From contig DDLV01000151.1 in NCBI GenBank assembly GCA_002340325.1, positions 12,886 through 64,406 of the forward strand: DNA of 51,521 bases. The letters are read 5' to 3'. Origin of the DNA: Glaciecola sp. UBA2563 (GTDB lineage Bacteria > Pseudomonadota > Gammaproteobacteria > Enterobacterales > Alteromonadaceae). A model generated the notes under the pieces. That model worked only from the letters and a program-made list of their open reading frames with translations, was not told the DNA's origin and made no database searches. This document shows positions 25,668-35,419 of the stretch, one piece after another (position 1 is the first letter of the stretch; each line of letters starts with the position of its first letter). The position numbers were made by a program, and so were the translations under genes.

Positions 25668-25740
25668 GAGTAATCAAACCTACAGTATTTTATTATGTGC
25701 ACTGTTCATATATGGTGCGATTGAGTAATCAAGTTGCACT
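25668..25740 (+). promoter_or_regulatory. Candidate enhancer (upstream activator) repeats
   Basis: Two direct copies of GAGTAATCAA (25668-25677 and 25723-25732), 55 bp apart, and two copies of TGCACT (25698-25703 and 25735-25740) lie 75-145 bp upstream of the sigma-54 promoter at 25813. This is the normal distance for binding sites of sigma-54 enhancer-binding proteins. Their role is an inference from position and repetition only. Confidence 0.4.
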
Positions 25741-25812
25741 CAAAACGAGCGATTTAACGCAAAATTTCGCATCATAAAATTCTAAACTATTGAAATGTAT
25801 AGCAAATAAATG

Positions 25813-25830
25813 TTGGCAATGAGTTTGCAT
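25813..25830 (+). promoter_or_regulatory. Sigma-54 (RpoN) promoter
   Basis: TTGGCAATGAGTTTGCAT matches the -24/-12 consensus. The -24 GG is at 25815-25816 and the -12 GC at 25827-25828, with exactly the required 10 bases between, and both TGGCA and TTGCA blocks are intact. Transcription would start near 25840. The next feature downstream is a compact hairpin RNA, not a protein gene. Confidence 0.7.
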
Positions 25831-25839
25831 TCACAAAAG

Positions 25840-25929
25840 TGTTGTGTGTGCTTTAGTCGCAGATGGTCAGGATGACCTATGCACTGAAGTTATAGCGCAG
25901 ACCGGTGTGTCCCCGGTCTGCGTTTTTTT
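25840..25929 (+). ncRNA. Candidate sigma-54-dependent small RNA
   Basis: Predicted transcript of about 90 nt between the sigma-54 promoter and a strong terminator. Near its middle is a perfect hairpin, GGTCA/TGACC with a GGA loop (25865-25877). It presents CAGGATG, the form of site recognised by CsrA/RsmA proteins. The 3' end is a 10-bp GC-rich terminator stem. It does not look like Qrr, GlmY/GlmZ, CrcZ, Spot 42 or RyhB. Alternatively it is an attenuated leader for recC, which starts 65 bp after the terminator. A short frame starting at GTG 25844 crosses it but has no coding character. Start site and function are inferred. Confidence 0.55.
25896..25929 (+). terminator. Strong rho-independent terminator
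   Basis: CGCAGACCGG (25896-25905) pairs perfectly with CCGGTCTGCG (25913-25922) across a 7-base loop, followed by seven T. It closes the candidate small RNA and lies upstream of the recC start at 25995. Confidence 0.92.
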
Positions 25930-25994
25930 ATTCATCTTCATTTCATCAATCCAGTTTTTAGCATATCATTTCTCGTATACATGGAGATGCAAGC

Positions 25995-28900
25995 TTGCTG
26001 TATTATTACCCTTCAAATCGATTGGAGCATTTGGCAGATATACTGTCCCATTTGTTGGACAGAAACACCGTCACTCCTCTTGAGACGCCTACGATCATAC
26101 TTCCTCACACAGGGCTTCAACACTGGCTTAGTCTATACCTGGCAAAAAACAAACGTCTGATGATGAACTTGGATTTTCCGCTGCCAACACGCTACGTCTG
26201 GGATGTTTCTCGTTTGGTGTTAGGTGAAGAAAACGTACCTAGACAATCACCTTTTAAACGCGAGGTTTTACAGTGGCGATTGTTTGCATTACTCAATCTA
26301 ATAAGCACTGGAAAGATTAAAGAAAAGCCGCTTGAAATGCTATTTAAGCGCTTCGATTTGAATTCCGACAACACCGAACAACTCTTTGATTTCGCCGTGA
26401 TCTTGGCTGACTTGTATGAACAATACATCGTTTACCGACCCGATTGGTTAAAGGATTGGGAAAATGGAAATAATCCACATACGTTAACTGATGCAAATAA
26501 CTATCATGCAGAATGGCAAAAAGTAATCTGGAAGCTACTTGTAAATTCATCCCAAAATACGCCTTTTTCGCTACAACCCTATATGCTTCAACAGAGGGCA
26601 GAACAAAAATTAGCGGCTTCATCCGCAAAACTACCGAAACACCTTTATTTGTTTGCAATAGGCAGCTTACCTCCGCAGTTTATGCATTTTTTTTTCAATC
26701 TATCAGCATCGATTGATGTTCATTTTTTAGTTTTAAACCCAAGTCAAATATATTGGGGTGATGCATTAACTGACAAACAGATTACAATTTTTGAACAGCG
26801 CAGCAGTTTCTCTGATATAAAAACGGAATTTGATATTAACCCACTGTTGAGAAATTTTGGACAACAGGGAAAGGAATTTATCGATGCCATTCTTCAGAAA
26901 GAACATATACAAATTGACGCGTTTGAATCAATAGATTCGCCAACGCGGTCATTATTGCAATCCATCCAGCAAGATATTCTAGAGGGTACTCGTTGTCGAG
27001 CAATTGAAATAGACGACTCCGTTATGTTTCATGCTTGTCATAGTGCAGTTAGAGAACTGCAAGTGCTCAAAGAAAGGTTGTTGCACGCCTTACACAATGA
27101 TAATGAACTTCAACTCGATGAAATTTTGGTACTGACACCAAATATTGAGGACTACGCACCATTTATTGAGACAATATTCTCACACCCTGACAATCCAGCT
27201 TTGCATTTGCCTGTAAGTATTTCAGATCGAAAACCTATCGAAAGCGATCCTGAAGTAAAGAGTTTTCTTTGTGTATTATCGCTTGTGAATAGCCGATTCG
27301 AAGTGGAGGAGGTATTTGCACCACTTTCAAGCGATGAACTAAAACGATCATTTGATTTTCAAAGCGATGATATTACGTTGGTTCAGCAATGGCTCAGAAC
27401 AGCCGCTGTTTCTTGGGGAAAAGATGCATCGCATAAACAGAGCGTTGTCGATGCTGAGAATGTAAACGAAAAACACACCTGGAAAAGTGCAATACAACGC
27501 ATTGTGATCGGTATGTGCAATCCACAACAGCGCTTTGTTGCAGATAGTGTTGCGTTGAGCGATGTGGTAGAAGGTCAGCAACAAAAAGTACTAGGCAGCT
27601 TCATTCACTATTTGGATTGGCTTATTCAGCTTGAACAAAGCGCGAAAGAGGTAAACTCCATTGATAGCTACGCTATGTTGGTTACGCGTATCGCTCAACA
27701 GTATCGTCATAGCAGCCATAAACGCAAAACTCTTGGTATTTCATTGATTGAAGAGTCAATGACTCGATTTACAGACACCTTTCTTTTGTCACAAGAGAAC
27801 ATCTCATTATCATTTCGTTCTATTCATAGTGCGTTTCAGCAATCCTTATCTTTGCCTGAGACTAAGGCAAAGTATCTTCTTGGCAAAATAACCTTTTGCT
27901 CTATGATACCGATGCGTTCAGTACCGTTCAAAGTTATTGCTATATTGGGCTTGAATCAAGATAGCTTTCCTCGTAAATCCATTAAATCAGAACTGAATTT
28001 AATGGATAAGACACCCCGAAGGAAAGGTGACAGATCAAGAAAAAATGATGATCGATATTTATTCTTAGAAGCCATACTGTCAGCCAGAAGAAGTCTTCAT
28101 CTAAGCTACCAAGATAGAAATATAAAAGACAATAGCGACCGCTCTCCCAGCAGCGTATTGTCAGAACTTATCAATTTCATCGAAAACGGGACGTCACCTT
28201 TAAAAATATCGATTAATTCACATCCGCTATATCCATTTGATGCATCTAATTACACGGTAACACCAGAGAACACGCCTTCAATAGACAATCAGCCTACTGG
28301 ATACCAAAGTAAGTTACCGGCAACCAGCCCAAACTACGATGACGCATGGTTCAAAATAGCGACAACGCTTTCAAGTCAGTCTGATGAAAGCCTCAAGACG
28401 CCAATTAATAAACCGTTCAAACCGCCGCAGTTTGTCAATAAACAGCATTTCGATTTAACTGACTTAACTGATTTTTATCTGAATCCTTTAAGAGGCATTA
28501 TGCGGGAATGCTATGCTGTAAAGTATCCAGTTTTTTTTGATGATAGTTATGAACAGCCTTTTTCAATGACAAATGCAGATAAACGAAAACTTCGTCGCAC
28601 ACTCTTTGAACTGAATAAACAGGAAGTTTCAGAGACTACATTTAATGCGTATAAACAGCAGTTTGTTGAAAGTGGTGATTATGCGGACCTGACATCAATG
28701 GACATATATTTCGAATGTCAAAAAGACCTCATGTGCGAATTGTATCAATACAGTAAACCACATAAGACCCTCAGTGATACGCTACATATTGCAGACAGTG
28801 ATATTCGCTTCAACGTTGATATTGATAAAGAAGGCCGTGTCGTCATGTATTCACTTGATGATACAGTGGGTTTTCGAGATTTGGTAAGGCTTAGGTTTGC

Positions 28901-29330
28901 GACACTACTATGTGCAAACTGTCTTATACCAAACGAGACTAGTGACGTTTCAGGCATTATGTATTTTGCAAGGGATAACATAAAAACCCCAACGATAAAA
29001 CAAGTTGAGATAACGCTCAATGTAGAAACTTGCGTGACGCAAATTACAAAATTGATTGATACATACAACTCTCTTGTAAGCCACCCAAGACTACTCCATC
29101 CAATAGTTGCACAGGATTTATTCTCGTTGATTACTGAGCATGGTAAAGATGCTGAGCAAGTACAAGCGTATTGGAATAAGCTATCGCAACCCAGAGATGA
29201 GGTAAATCGCGTGGGGATGGCAAATGATCAGCACTATCAGTTTTTGTTTCCATCACATCCTAAGTTTGATGAAGAGGCATATCAACACTACAAAAACACT
29301 TACTTTACGATTTTAGATGGTATGCGTTGA
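25995..29330 (+). CDS. recC: Exodeoxyribonuclease V subunit gamma (RecC)
   Basis: An 1111-residue RecC, the subunit of RecBCD that holds the complex together, splits the duplex and scans for the Chi sequence in double-strand break repair. The N-terminus LYYYPSNRLEHLADIL and the following PLETPTIILPHTGLQHWLSLYLA are typical, as is the length (E. coli 1122). RecC carries a dead helicase fold, so no catalytic motif is expected. The start is TTG 25995, with GGAG at 25983-25986 and no closer ATG. The stop overlaps the TTG start of recB (TTGA at 29327-29330). The recC-recB-recD order without an intervening ptrA differs from E. coli. Confidence 0.95.
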   Translation: MLYYYPSNRLEHLADILSHLLDRNTVTPLETPTIILPHTGLQHWLSLYLAKNKRLMMNLDFPLPTRYVWDVSRLVLGEENVPRQSPFKREVLQWRLFALLNLISTGKIKEKPLEMLFKRFDLNSDNTEQLFDFAVILADLYEQYIVYRPDWLKDWENGNNPHTLTDANNYHAEWQKVIWKLLVNSSQNTPFSLQPYMLQQRAEQKLAASSAKLPKHLYLFAIGSLPPQFMHFFFNLSASIDVHFLVLNPSQIYWGDALTDKQITIFEQRSSFSDIKTEFDINPLLRNFGQQGKEFIDAILQKEHIQIDAFESIDSPTRSLLQSIQQDILEGTRCRAIEIDDSVMFHACHSAVRELQVLKERLLHALHNDNELQLDEILVLTPNIEDYAPFIETIFSHPDNPALHLPVSISDRKPIESDPEVKSFLCVLSLVNSRFEVEEVFAPLSSDELKRSFDFQSDDITLVQQWLRTAAVSWGKDASHKQSVVDAENVNEKHTWKSAIQRIVIGMCNPQQRFVADSVALSDVVEGQQQKVLGSFIHYLDWLIQLEQSAKEVNSIDSYAMLVTRIAQQYRHSSHKRKTLGISLIEESMTRFTDTFLLSQENISLSFRSIHSAFQQSLSLPETKAKYLLGKITFCSMIPMRSVPFKVIAILGLNQDSFPRKSIKSELNLMDKTPRRKGDRSRKNDDRYLFLEAILSARRSLHLSYQDRNIKDNSDRSPSSVLSELINFIENGTSPLKISINSHPLYPFDASNYTVTPENTPSIDNQPTGYQSKLPATSPNYDDAWFKIATTLSSQSDESLKTPINKPFKPPQFVNKQHFDLTDLTDFYLNPLRGIMRECYAVKYPVFFDDSYEQPFSMTNADKRKLRRTLFELNKQEVSETTFNAYKQQFVESGDYADLTSMDIYFECQKDLMCELYQYSKPHKTLSDTLHIADSDIRFNVDIDKEGRVVMYSLDDTVGFRDLVRLRFATLLCANCLIPNETSDVSGIMYFARDNIKTPTIKQVEITLNVETCVTQITKLIDTYNSLVSHPRLLHPIVAQDLFSLITEHGKDAEQVQAYWNKLSQPRDEVNRVGMANDQHYQFLFPSHPKFDEEAYQHYKNTYFTILDGMR

Positions 29331-32300
29331 ATATTTTAGATCCAGCCGATATTGCGTTAACAGGAAGACACTTAATAGAAGCAAGCGCAGGCACAGGTAA
29401 AACATTTAACATTACACGCATTTATTTGCGCGCGTTGCTCGAAAAAGAACGAAATGTCCAAAGTATCCTGGTTCTGACGTTTACTGAAGCTGCCACTGAT
29501 GAGTTAAAACAACGAATAGCAGAATATATACAGTATGCTGTTGAATTTTGGTGGGATACGGATGATGAGTTTCTGGTAAATATCCAGCAACGCATCGACA
29601 AACAACATGGATATAATCTGCTGAAGCTCGCTCTCGTAGATATGGACGAGGCAGCGATATTTACGATACATGGCTTTTGCCAACGTCTATTAACGCAATA
29701 TTCAACAAGTTTTGGTTATTCTAGTGACGCTGAGGTCGTCATCGACGTAAGAAGTGCATTATTAAATTTTATTAGTGATAGTTTGATCAGGTGGCGAGCC
29801 GACAATGCGTTTTTTGAACAGTTAGAGATAAATGGGCTTGCGACGCCGGAAGCAGTTCTTCACCAGTTTCACGACTTGTTTTTCAAAAAAGCAGATGTTG
29901 AGGTTGTCAATGCGACTGAACTTTGTGCAGAGTTGAAAACCGCTACCGTTGATCATTGGCATACCTCGATAGCGTTGCGGCAGCAGGCAGCAGCTTTCAT
30001 CAATCGCAATAAACGTCTCTTTCTAGACGGACTAGCGCAAACGAAAAAAAATGAAGAAACAATTTTTCAGCAGCTCGAAGAACTGACACTGTGGTTAACG
30101 GCAGATGAAAACTCGTTTTTTGAAGAGAATACATCGATGTTTGCAGACGCGGTAACTGATGCGGACAATAAAAAGGCTGAAAAATGTATCATTCATCCAC
30201 TGTTAAACACACTTTTTGAGACGCGTAAAAAAAAGTATCAACAAGACTTTGCAGCGCAGCTTACTCAAATCTATAAACCTTTAAAAACAACCTTATTGTC
30301 AGGTCTAAGGGCTGACGGTTCCGTCATTTTAAATCAAAGTAACAAGCTACCTATTTACAGTCGTATAGCGACTGAAGTTTTATCCATCAAAAAGCAGCTA
30401 AGTCGATATCTTGACGAACATAAACGCATCAGTTTTGACTACATGATAGAGAAAGTAGCCAGTATCTTGATGCACGACAAAAGTAGCGATTTGCTGATCA
30501 GTGCGATCGGTCAACAGTTCCCAATGGCAATGATTGACGAGTTTCAGGACACTGACGCCCAGCAATATGGCATTATTGATAGTTTGTTTCCACCTGGCTC
30601 GAAGGATAAAAGCCTCATCCTTATTGGCGACCCTAAACAAGCAATTTATGCGTTTAGAGGAGGGGACATTTTCACGTACATTAACGCAAAATCTTCGGCG
30701 GACACAGCGCTGACAATGGATGTCAACTGGCGTTCTTCGTTTCCAATGATTAATGCTGTAAATAGCCTTTTTAAGAATGTTCTGCACAATGATCTTGGAC
30801 CAACGATTCAATTTCAATCTGTCTCAGGTTCAAAACAAAGCAAAGCAGAACAACGTCCACTTTTAAATACACTAAACAAATCTCGTGTTGACGATGCGTT
30901 GCATTTTGTTTTCTCAAACAATAATGAGATCGCCCGCACAGCGGCTGATGAGTATAGCCAGAAAATCACACTCATCCATTGGATGGCAGGCGAAATTATC
31001 GCGTTGCTGAACCAATACGTTTTTGAAAATGCAGAAGATGAAACCACTCAACCACTGCAACCAAAAGACATCGCGATCCTCGTACGGACGGGTTACGAGG
31101 CGTCGCTGATTCGACATGAATTCAAAAAATACAACCTAGAAACGGTTTACTTGAGCGAACGTACGCCATTGTTTTCAACGTCTCAGGCGAGAGACTTGCT
31201 GTTGGTGCTCGATGCAATTCTGAATATAGAGGTAGCTGAAAAATTGCGCGCTGGGATAGCAACGGGCTTGTTTCGTACCAACGAGATTAACGACGTCGAT
31301 CAAATTTTACTCGATGACAGCCACAAAGACTGGCAACACATAATTCGTCACATCGTGTACTTAAAGTCGATATGGTTTTCTAACGGCTTGTATGCACTTG
31401 TGTGCAGCATTATGAGGACGTCAACGCCGCCAGCACAGCAAGTAGAGAGGACATACGCCAATTTGATTCACTTGGCTGAAGAGCTCGCGCAACTTGAGAT
31501 CACAGTTGAAGATCCATTTGAACAATACAAATGGCTAAAACACCAAATCACTCATGCAGATACCAGTTCTGTCGAACTGAGGTTGGAATCAGATAAAGCG
31601 TTAATCAAAATTGTAACGATGCACAAAGCGAAAGGACTGGAATACCCGGTTGTTTTTGTGCCATTTGCGAACACCGGGGCACGGTTTTCCAAGCAATCAA
31701 TTTATCCGCACCACGATAAAAACAATCATTTGAAAATAACGTTAGGGTATTCCAAGGATGCTGCAGAGAGAGCAAAAGCGGAATATCTTTCAGAAAATAT
31801 GAGATTGCTTTATGTCGCATTAACCCGGTCGCTATATCGTTGTTATTTGGGAATATTGGTGAGTAACAACGCCTCAACGAGCTCGTTGAACAGGTTATTA
31901 AGTCTAGAAAAACTTAATAATGAAGTCGAGGGCAATGCTTTCATTGGGAAATATGAACAGGCTATCACGCTTAAATGTTCTGAAGCCAAACCGAATATTG
32001 TTATGACAAAAGCGACGATTGAAGAGGGGGGTAAATATTCACCGGCCGCGCTGCAAAGCGTCTTATCATTCAAGACAGCCTCTAGAAAGGTTAATCCAAC
32101 ATGGCAGATGAGTTCTTTTAGCAGAATGAGTCTGCATTCAGAATCCAGTGTCATTTTGCATAGGGAAAATGAGCTTGAACAGCCTAACGACATTACCCAA
32201 ATTTATAATGAACAACGAGAACGCCCTGCATTACAAACCTTACATAAGGGACCCCATGAAGCATTAGCTAAATCAACGGAACACTTGAGGTTTGCTTTGC

Positions 32301-33019
32301 AACCTGGGGCTACGAGCGGAAATTTATTGCATGATATGTTAGAGAATTTGAATTTCAGCTCACCTAATTACACTGAGGCATGGGAGCAGGTAAAAAATCG
32401 CCACACTTGGTTTGGCGAAAGCGATTTGACAGAATTGGCACACTGGCTTGATACATGTCTTGAAACACCAATTTTATCGAATGCCTGTTCGTTAGGTCAG
32501 CTGAAACCCACAGACGTGTTAAAAGAACCAGGGTTTTATATGCCATCATTGCCGATGGATAGTCTTGACGTTACTCGCATGCTGGTAACACATAGGCAGA
32601 AAGTATCGTCAATCTACAGTACTGACACGCTCGTAACACCGCAGTTTAGCAATCAACAAAGTAACATGATTGTGCAGGGGTTCGTCGACCTTATCTTTCT
32701 ATTTGATGACAAGTATTATGTAGTTGACTATAAATCGAGTTTTCTCGGAAATTCATTTGCCGACTATTCAAAGCAAAACATGTGGGAAAATATTCAATCA
32801 CACAGTTATGATTTGCAATATCACCTTTATGCATTGGCATTGCATCGCTTATTAGGTCAAAGAATTAACAATTATACCCCTGATGTTCATCTCGGCGGTG
32901 TTATTTATCTGTATCTCAGAGGAATGCATCCAGAGCATCGAGGAACCGGTGTATTTTTTGTTCCTGTAAGTGCGTTATGCCTTGATGAATTGAACAGTTT
33001 AATGGATGACAATGAATAA
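29327..33019 (+). CDS. recB: Exodeoxyribonuclease V subunit beta (RecB)
   Basis: A 1230-residue UvrD-type 3'-5' helicase with C-terminal nuclease. Walker A ASAGTGKT is at 19-26, helicase motif II is in MIDEFQDTD (about 404-412), and later motifs TMHKAKGLEYPVVFVP and LLYVALTRS are intact. The nuclease active site DLIFLFDDKYYVVDYKSS is present (D1120, D1134, K1136). RecB unwinds and degrades DNA ends in RecBCD and loads RecA after Chi. The start is TTG 29327, overlapping the recC stop, so translation is coupled. Its stop overlaps recD. Length is slightly above E. coli RecB (1180). Confidence 0.96.
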   Translation: MNILDPADIALTGRHLIEASAGTGKTFNITRIYLRALLEKERNVQSILVLTFTEAATDELKQRIAEYIQYAVEFWWDTDDEFLVNIQQRIDKQHGYNLLKLALVDMDEAAIFTIHGFCQRLLTQYSTSFGYSSDAEVVIDVRSALLNFISDSLIRWRADNAFFEQLEINGLATPEAVLHQFHDLFFKKADVEVVNATELCAELKTATVDHWHTSIALRQQAAAFINRNKRLFLDGLAQTKKNEETIFQQLEELTLWLTADENSFFEENTSMFADAVTDADNKKAEKCIIHPLLNTLFETRKKKYQQDFAAQLTQIYKPLKTTLLSGLRADGSVILNQSNKLPIYSRIATEVLSIKKQLSRYLDEHKRISFDYMIEKVASILMHDKSSDLLISAIGQQFPMAMIDEFQDTDAQQYGIIDSLFPPGSKDKSLILIGDPKQAIYAFRGGDIFTYINAKSSADTALTMDVNWRSSFPMINAVNSLFKNVLHNDLGPTIQFQSVSGSKQSKAEQRPLLNTLNKSRVDDALHFVFSNNNEIARTAADEYSQKITLIHWMAGEIIALLNQYVFENAEDETTQPLQPKDIAILVRTGYEASLIRHEFKKYNLETVYLSERTPLFSTSQARDLLLVLDAILNIEVAEKLRAGIATGLFRTNEINDVDQILLDDSHKDWQHIIRHIVYLKSIWFSNGLYALVCSIMRTSTPPAQQVERTYANLIHLAEELAQLEITVEDPFEQYKWLKHQITHADTSSVELRLESDKALIKIVTMHKAKGLEYPVVFVPFANTGARFSKQSIYPHHDKNNHLKITLGYSKDAAERAKAEYLSENMRLLYVALTRSLYRCYLGILVSNNASTSSLNRLLSLEKLNNEVEGNAFIGKYEQAITLKCSEAKPNIVMTKATIEEGGKYSPAALQSVLSFKTASRKVNPTWQMSSFSRMSLHSESSVILHRENELEQPNDITQIYNEQRERPALQTLHKGPHEALAKSTEHLRFALQPGATSGNLLHDMLENLNFSSPNYTEAWEQVKNRHTWFGESDLTELAHWLDTCLETPILSNACSLGQLKPTDVLKEPGFYMPSLPMDSLDVTRMLVTHRQKVSSIYSTDTLVTPQFSNQQSNMIVQGFVDLIFLFDDKYYVVDYKSSFLGNSFADYSKQNMWENIQSHSYDLQYHLYALALHRLLGQRINNYTPDVHLGGVIYLYLRGMHPEHRGTGVFFVPVSALCLDELNSLMDDNE

Positions 33020-34946
33020 GGTCGCTTCAATATTTGTCAGTAAATATTGTCCTTACGAATCAATTGAACACATGTCTTTGCGATGCAGCGATGTGCTTGC
33101 GATTGATTTTTATGCAGCTAATCAAATAGTGCTTACGCTGATCGATTATCAGCAAAACTCGTTAGATGAATCCGAGGCAGAATTAGTATTCCATATATTG
33201 ATGATGCTGTTCTATTTGCAGCGTCACGGCAGCAGTTGCCTGCATTTGTCTTCAATTGAAGATGCAGTGATGTGGCGGCAGTTCGATACCAATGAGCAAC
33301 TAACGCATGCTGGATATCCGTTCCCTGAAAAAGAAAAAATGCATCAGGTGCTAAAGCGCTTTTTTGCGAAAACACCTTCGCTAGCATCACTTGTATATAA
33401 AGACTATTGCCTATATACGAGTCGATACTATGAGTACGAAAAAAGCATCGTCAAAAGAATTCATGACACCTATGCGAACTCAAGATTTGAGCAGCAAAAT
33501 ACGCAACAGTTATCAGACAATCTTTCGCTGTTTTGGGCGCAATTATTCCAACATGAAAAACACAATATAACCATCCAACAACGTGCTATCCTCAATGCAA
33601 TCTTTAGCGATTTTAGCGTTATTACCGGAGGGGCTGGCACAGGAAAAACCTACACTGTCGCGCGTTTGTTATTGTGTATTCTTTCGCTTTATACAATTCG
33701 GCCATCAGAAATACTGTTGATAGCGCCAACCGGAAAAGCGGCTAATCGACTTCAAGAGTCATTAAATGATGAGCTTGATGAACTGCAAAAACTTGGCATA
33801 GAACCTTCGCTTTTAGGGACATTGCGTCTTGCTAACCCACAAACTGTGCACAAAGCAATTGGCATAAACCCCGTAACGAGTAAATCCGCATTCAATGAAG
33901 GTAATAAGCTCCCCGTAAAGCTGGTCATTATTGATGAAATGTCAATGCTCGACATTGCGACCATGGCTAAATTGATTGCTGCCATCCCTTTGATGAGTAA
34001 ACTTGTGTTAATCGGTGATCCTTATCAGTTACCGTCAGTGAATATCGGTTCTCTTCTTGCAGAATTGATAACGTGCTTTAACGAAGTAGCGCCTTCAAAA
34101 ACGCACACATTTAGCACATACGTATCGTTTATTGAAAATGAACGCAAGAAAAGCATTACAGAAAACCAATGCCTAAAAACAACGCTCCTCACAAATTTCC
34201 GCTCAAAAACTAATCTTAGTAAGATTGCACAAAGCGTTCTTAACGCTGATATTTCTGCAATATCTAGTCAGCAAAGCGATAACTTTAGAATAACGCCAAT
34301 AAACGAATCGGTCAGCGCATCAGAAAACACAAATGCAATAATAAAAAAATGGATTGTGCCTAGGTATCAGCGTATTCAGGATAGCGAAAACATTACGCTT
34401 GCATGGGAGTATCTGAAAGACTACGTGTTCTTATCGCCATATCGTAACGGCGCGCTGGGTGTGGATGCGATTAATCAAAAAGTGCATTCTTTGCTAAATG
34501 GCCACGACAGCCTTGATTTATTTTCGCGCGGAACCCCCATTATTATTGGTCAAAATGATTACAGACAATCACTGTTTAATGGCGATGTTGGATTAATCTG
34601 GCCGGACAATAGCGGTGAATTACACGCTTGGTTTAAAATGGCAGGTAAAGTAGAACGTAGCAATCAAGAAACTTATCGCGTCTTGCCATTACAGACACTA
34701 CCAAAATGCTCCATGGCCTATGCATTGACCATCCATAAGACGCAAGGGTCAGAATACCGAAGTGTGGATATTCTTTTGGCAAAAAACGATGAGAATTTTT
34801 TATCAAACGAACTTGTGTATACAGCTGTGACAAGGGCCAAGGAGCAGGTCAATATTTTTACGTCACTAGATATTCTACGCGCAGCTATCAATAAGAGAAT
34901 TATGAGGACAAGCGGGATACAGCGTCAGCTCATACGTAGTCGCTGA
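33006..34946 (+). CDS. recD: Exodeoxyribonuclease V subunit alpha (RecD)
   Basis: A 646-residue superfamily-1B 5'-3' helicase, the faster motor of RecBCD. Walker A GGAGTGKT is at residues 208-215. Walker B is in VIIDEMSMLD, motif III is in LVLIGDPYQLPSV, and the C-terminal motif is AYALTIHKTQGSEYRSVDI followed by YTAVTRAKEQV. The gene begins at ATG 33006 (or 33012), overlapping recB by 14 bp. Its 3' end overlaps the convergent minus-strand gene at 34930 by 17 bp. Slightly longer than E. coli RecD (608). Confidence 0.95.
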   Translation: MTMNKVASIFVSKYCPYESIEHMSLRCSDVLAIDFYAANQIVLTLIDYQQNSLDESEAELVFHILMMLFYLQRHGSSCLHLSSIEDAVMWRQFDTNEQLTHAGYPFPEKEKMHQVLKRFFAKTPSLASLVYKDYCLYTSRYYEYEKSIVKRIHDTYANSRFEQQNTQQLSDNLSLFWAQLFQHEKHNITIQQRAILNAIFSDFSVITGGAGTGKTYTVARLLLCILSLYTIRPSEILLIAPTGKAANRLQESLNDELDELQKLGIEPSLLGTLRLANPQTVHKAIGINPVTSKSAFNEGNKLPVKLVIIDEMSMLDIATMAKLIAAIPLMSKLVLIGDPYQLPSVNIGSLLAELITCFNEVAPSKTHTFSTYVSFIENERKKSITENQCLKTTLLTNFRSKTNLSKIAQSVLNADISAISSQQSDNFRITPINESVSASENTNAIIKKWIVPRYQRIQDSENITLAWEYLKDYVFLSPYRNGALGVDAINQKVHSLLNGHDSLDLFSRGTPIIIGQNDYRQSLFNGDVGLIWPDNSGELHAWFKMAGKVERSNQETYRVLPLQTLPKCSMAYALTIHKTQGSEYRSVDILLAKNDENFLSNELVYTAVTRAKEQVNIFTSLDILRAAINKRIMRTSGIQRQLIRSR

Positions 34947-35325
34947 CATGGTCGCGAGCGAATCTGAATTTAAGGAGTTTTTTGCTGCTGCCCATTTCAA
35001 TATCGATTTCGATAAGCTCTGCAGGCCGTCTAAGCACGAGCATGTTGTGCTTTACGTCAAAATAGTTGCTCGCATCAACGTACTTTTTTTCTTTGTTAAC
35101 GCAACCAAACTTACTAAGAGAAATATAGTTTAACCAACCGATCACAGTGTTAGCAGGCAGCATTTTTCCCTGACGCGCCAACAACTCGTTGTCGATTGTC
35201 ACATGGTGGCCAAAGATTGGTTTATCGCCAATTGCTACATCCGTATCATCATCAACTAACAAATAAATCTCCACAAGCTCTTTGTGATGATAATCAAGTA
35301 TGTTTTCCGTCAGTGTTTGATGCAT
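34930..35325 (-). CDS. Hypothetical protein downstream of hemN
   Basis: The protein has 131 residues from the first conventional start. It appears soluble, with alternating acidic and hydrophobic segments, and I recognise no family. The reading frame stays open for 16 further codons upstream of the ATG, to a TAG at 35374-35376, and that stretch (PLVLTLDTYNSDEYA) reads like protein. The true start may therefore be unusual, or the 5' end may have been damaged by a small change. It lies 94 bp after hemN on the same strand and may be cotranscribed with it. Its 3' end overlaps recD by 17 bp. Confidence 0.6.
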   Translation of the reverse strand: MHQTLTENILDYHHKELVEIYLLVDDDTDVAIGDKPIFGHHVTIDNELLARQGKMLPANTVIGWLNYISLSKFGCVNKEKKYVDASNYFDVKHNMLVLRRPAELIEIDIEMGSSKKLLKFRFARDHVSDYV

Positions 35326-35419
35326 TGCATACTCATCGCTGTTATATGTATCTAATGTTAATACTAGTGGAATCTACCTAAAAGATGGATGACCCAGATC
35401 AATGAATCATTCCTTTGCG

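Noticed and set aside
25844..26083. 79-codon frame running from the small-RNA region into recC
   Set aside because: It reads through the terminator stem and overlaps the N-terminal coding part of recC in another frame; composition is not protein-like.
30398..30817. 139-codon frame antisense to recB
   Set aside because: Shadow of a helicase gene with intact motifs; no ribosome site or family signal.
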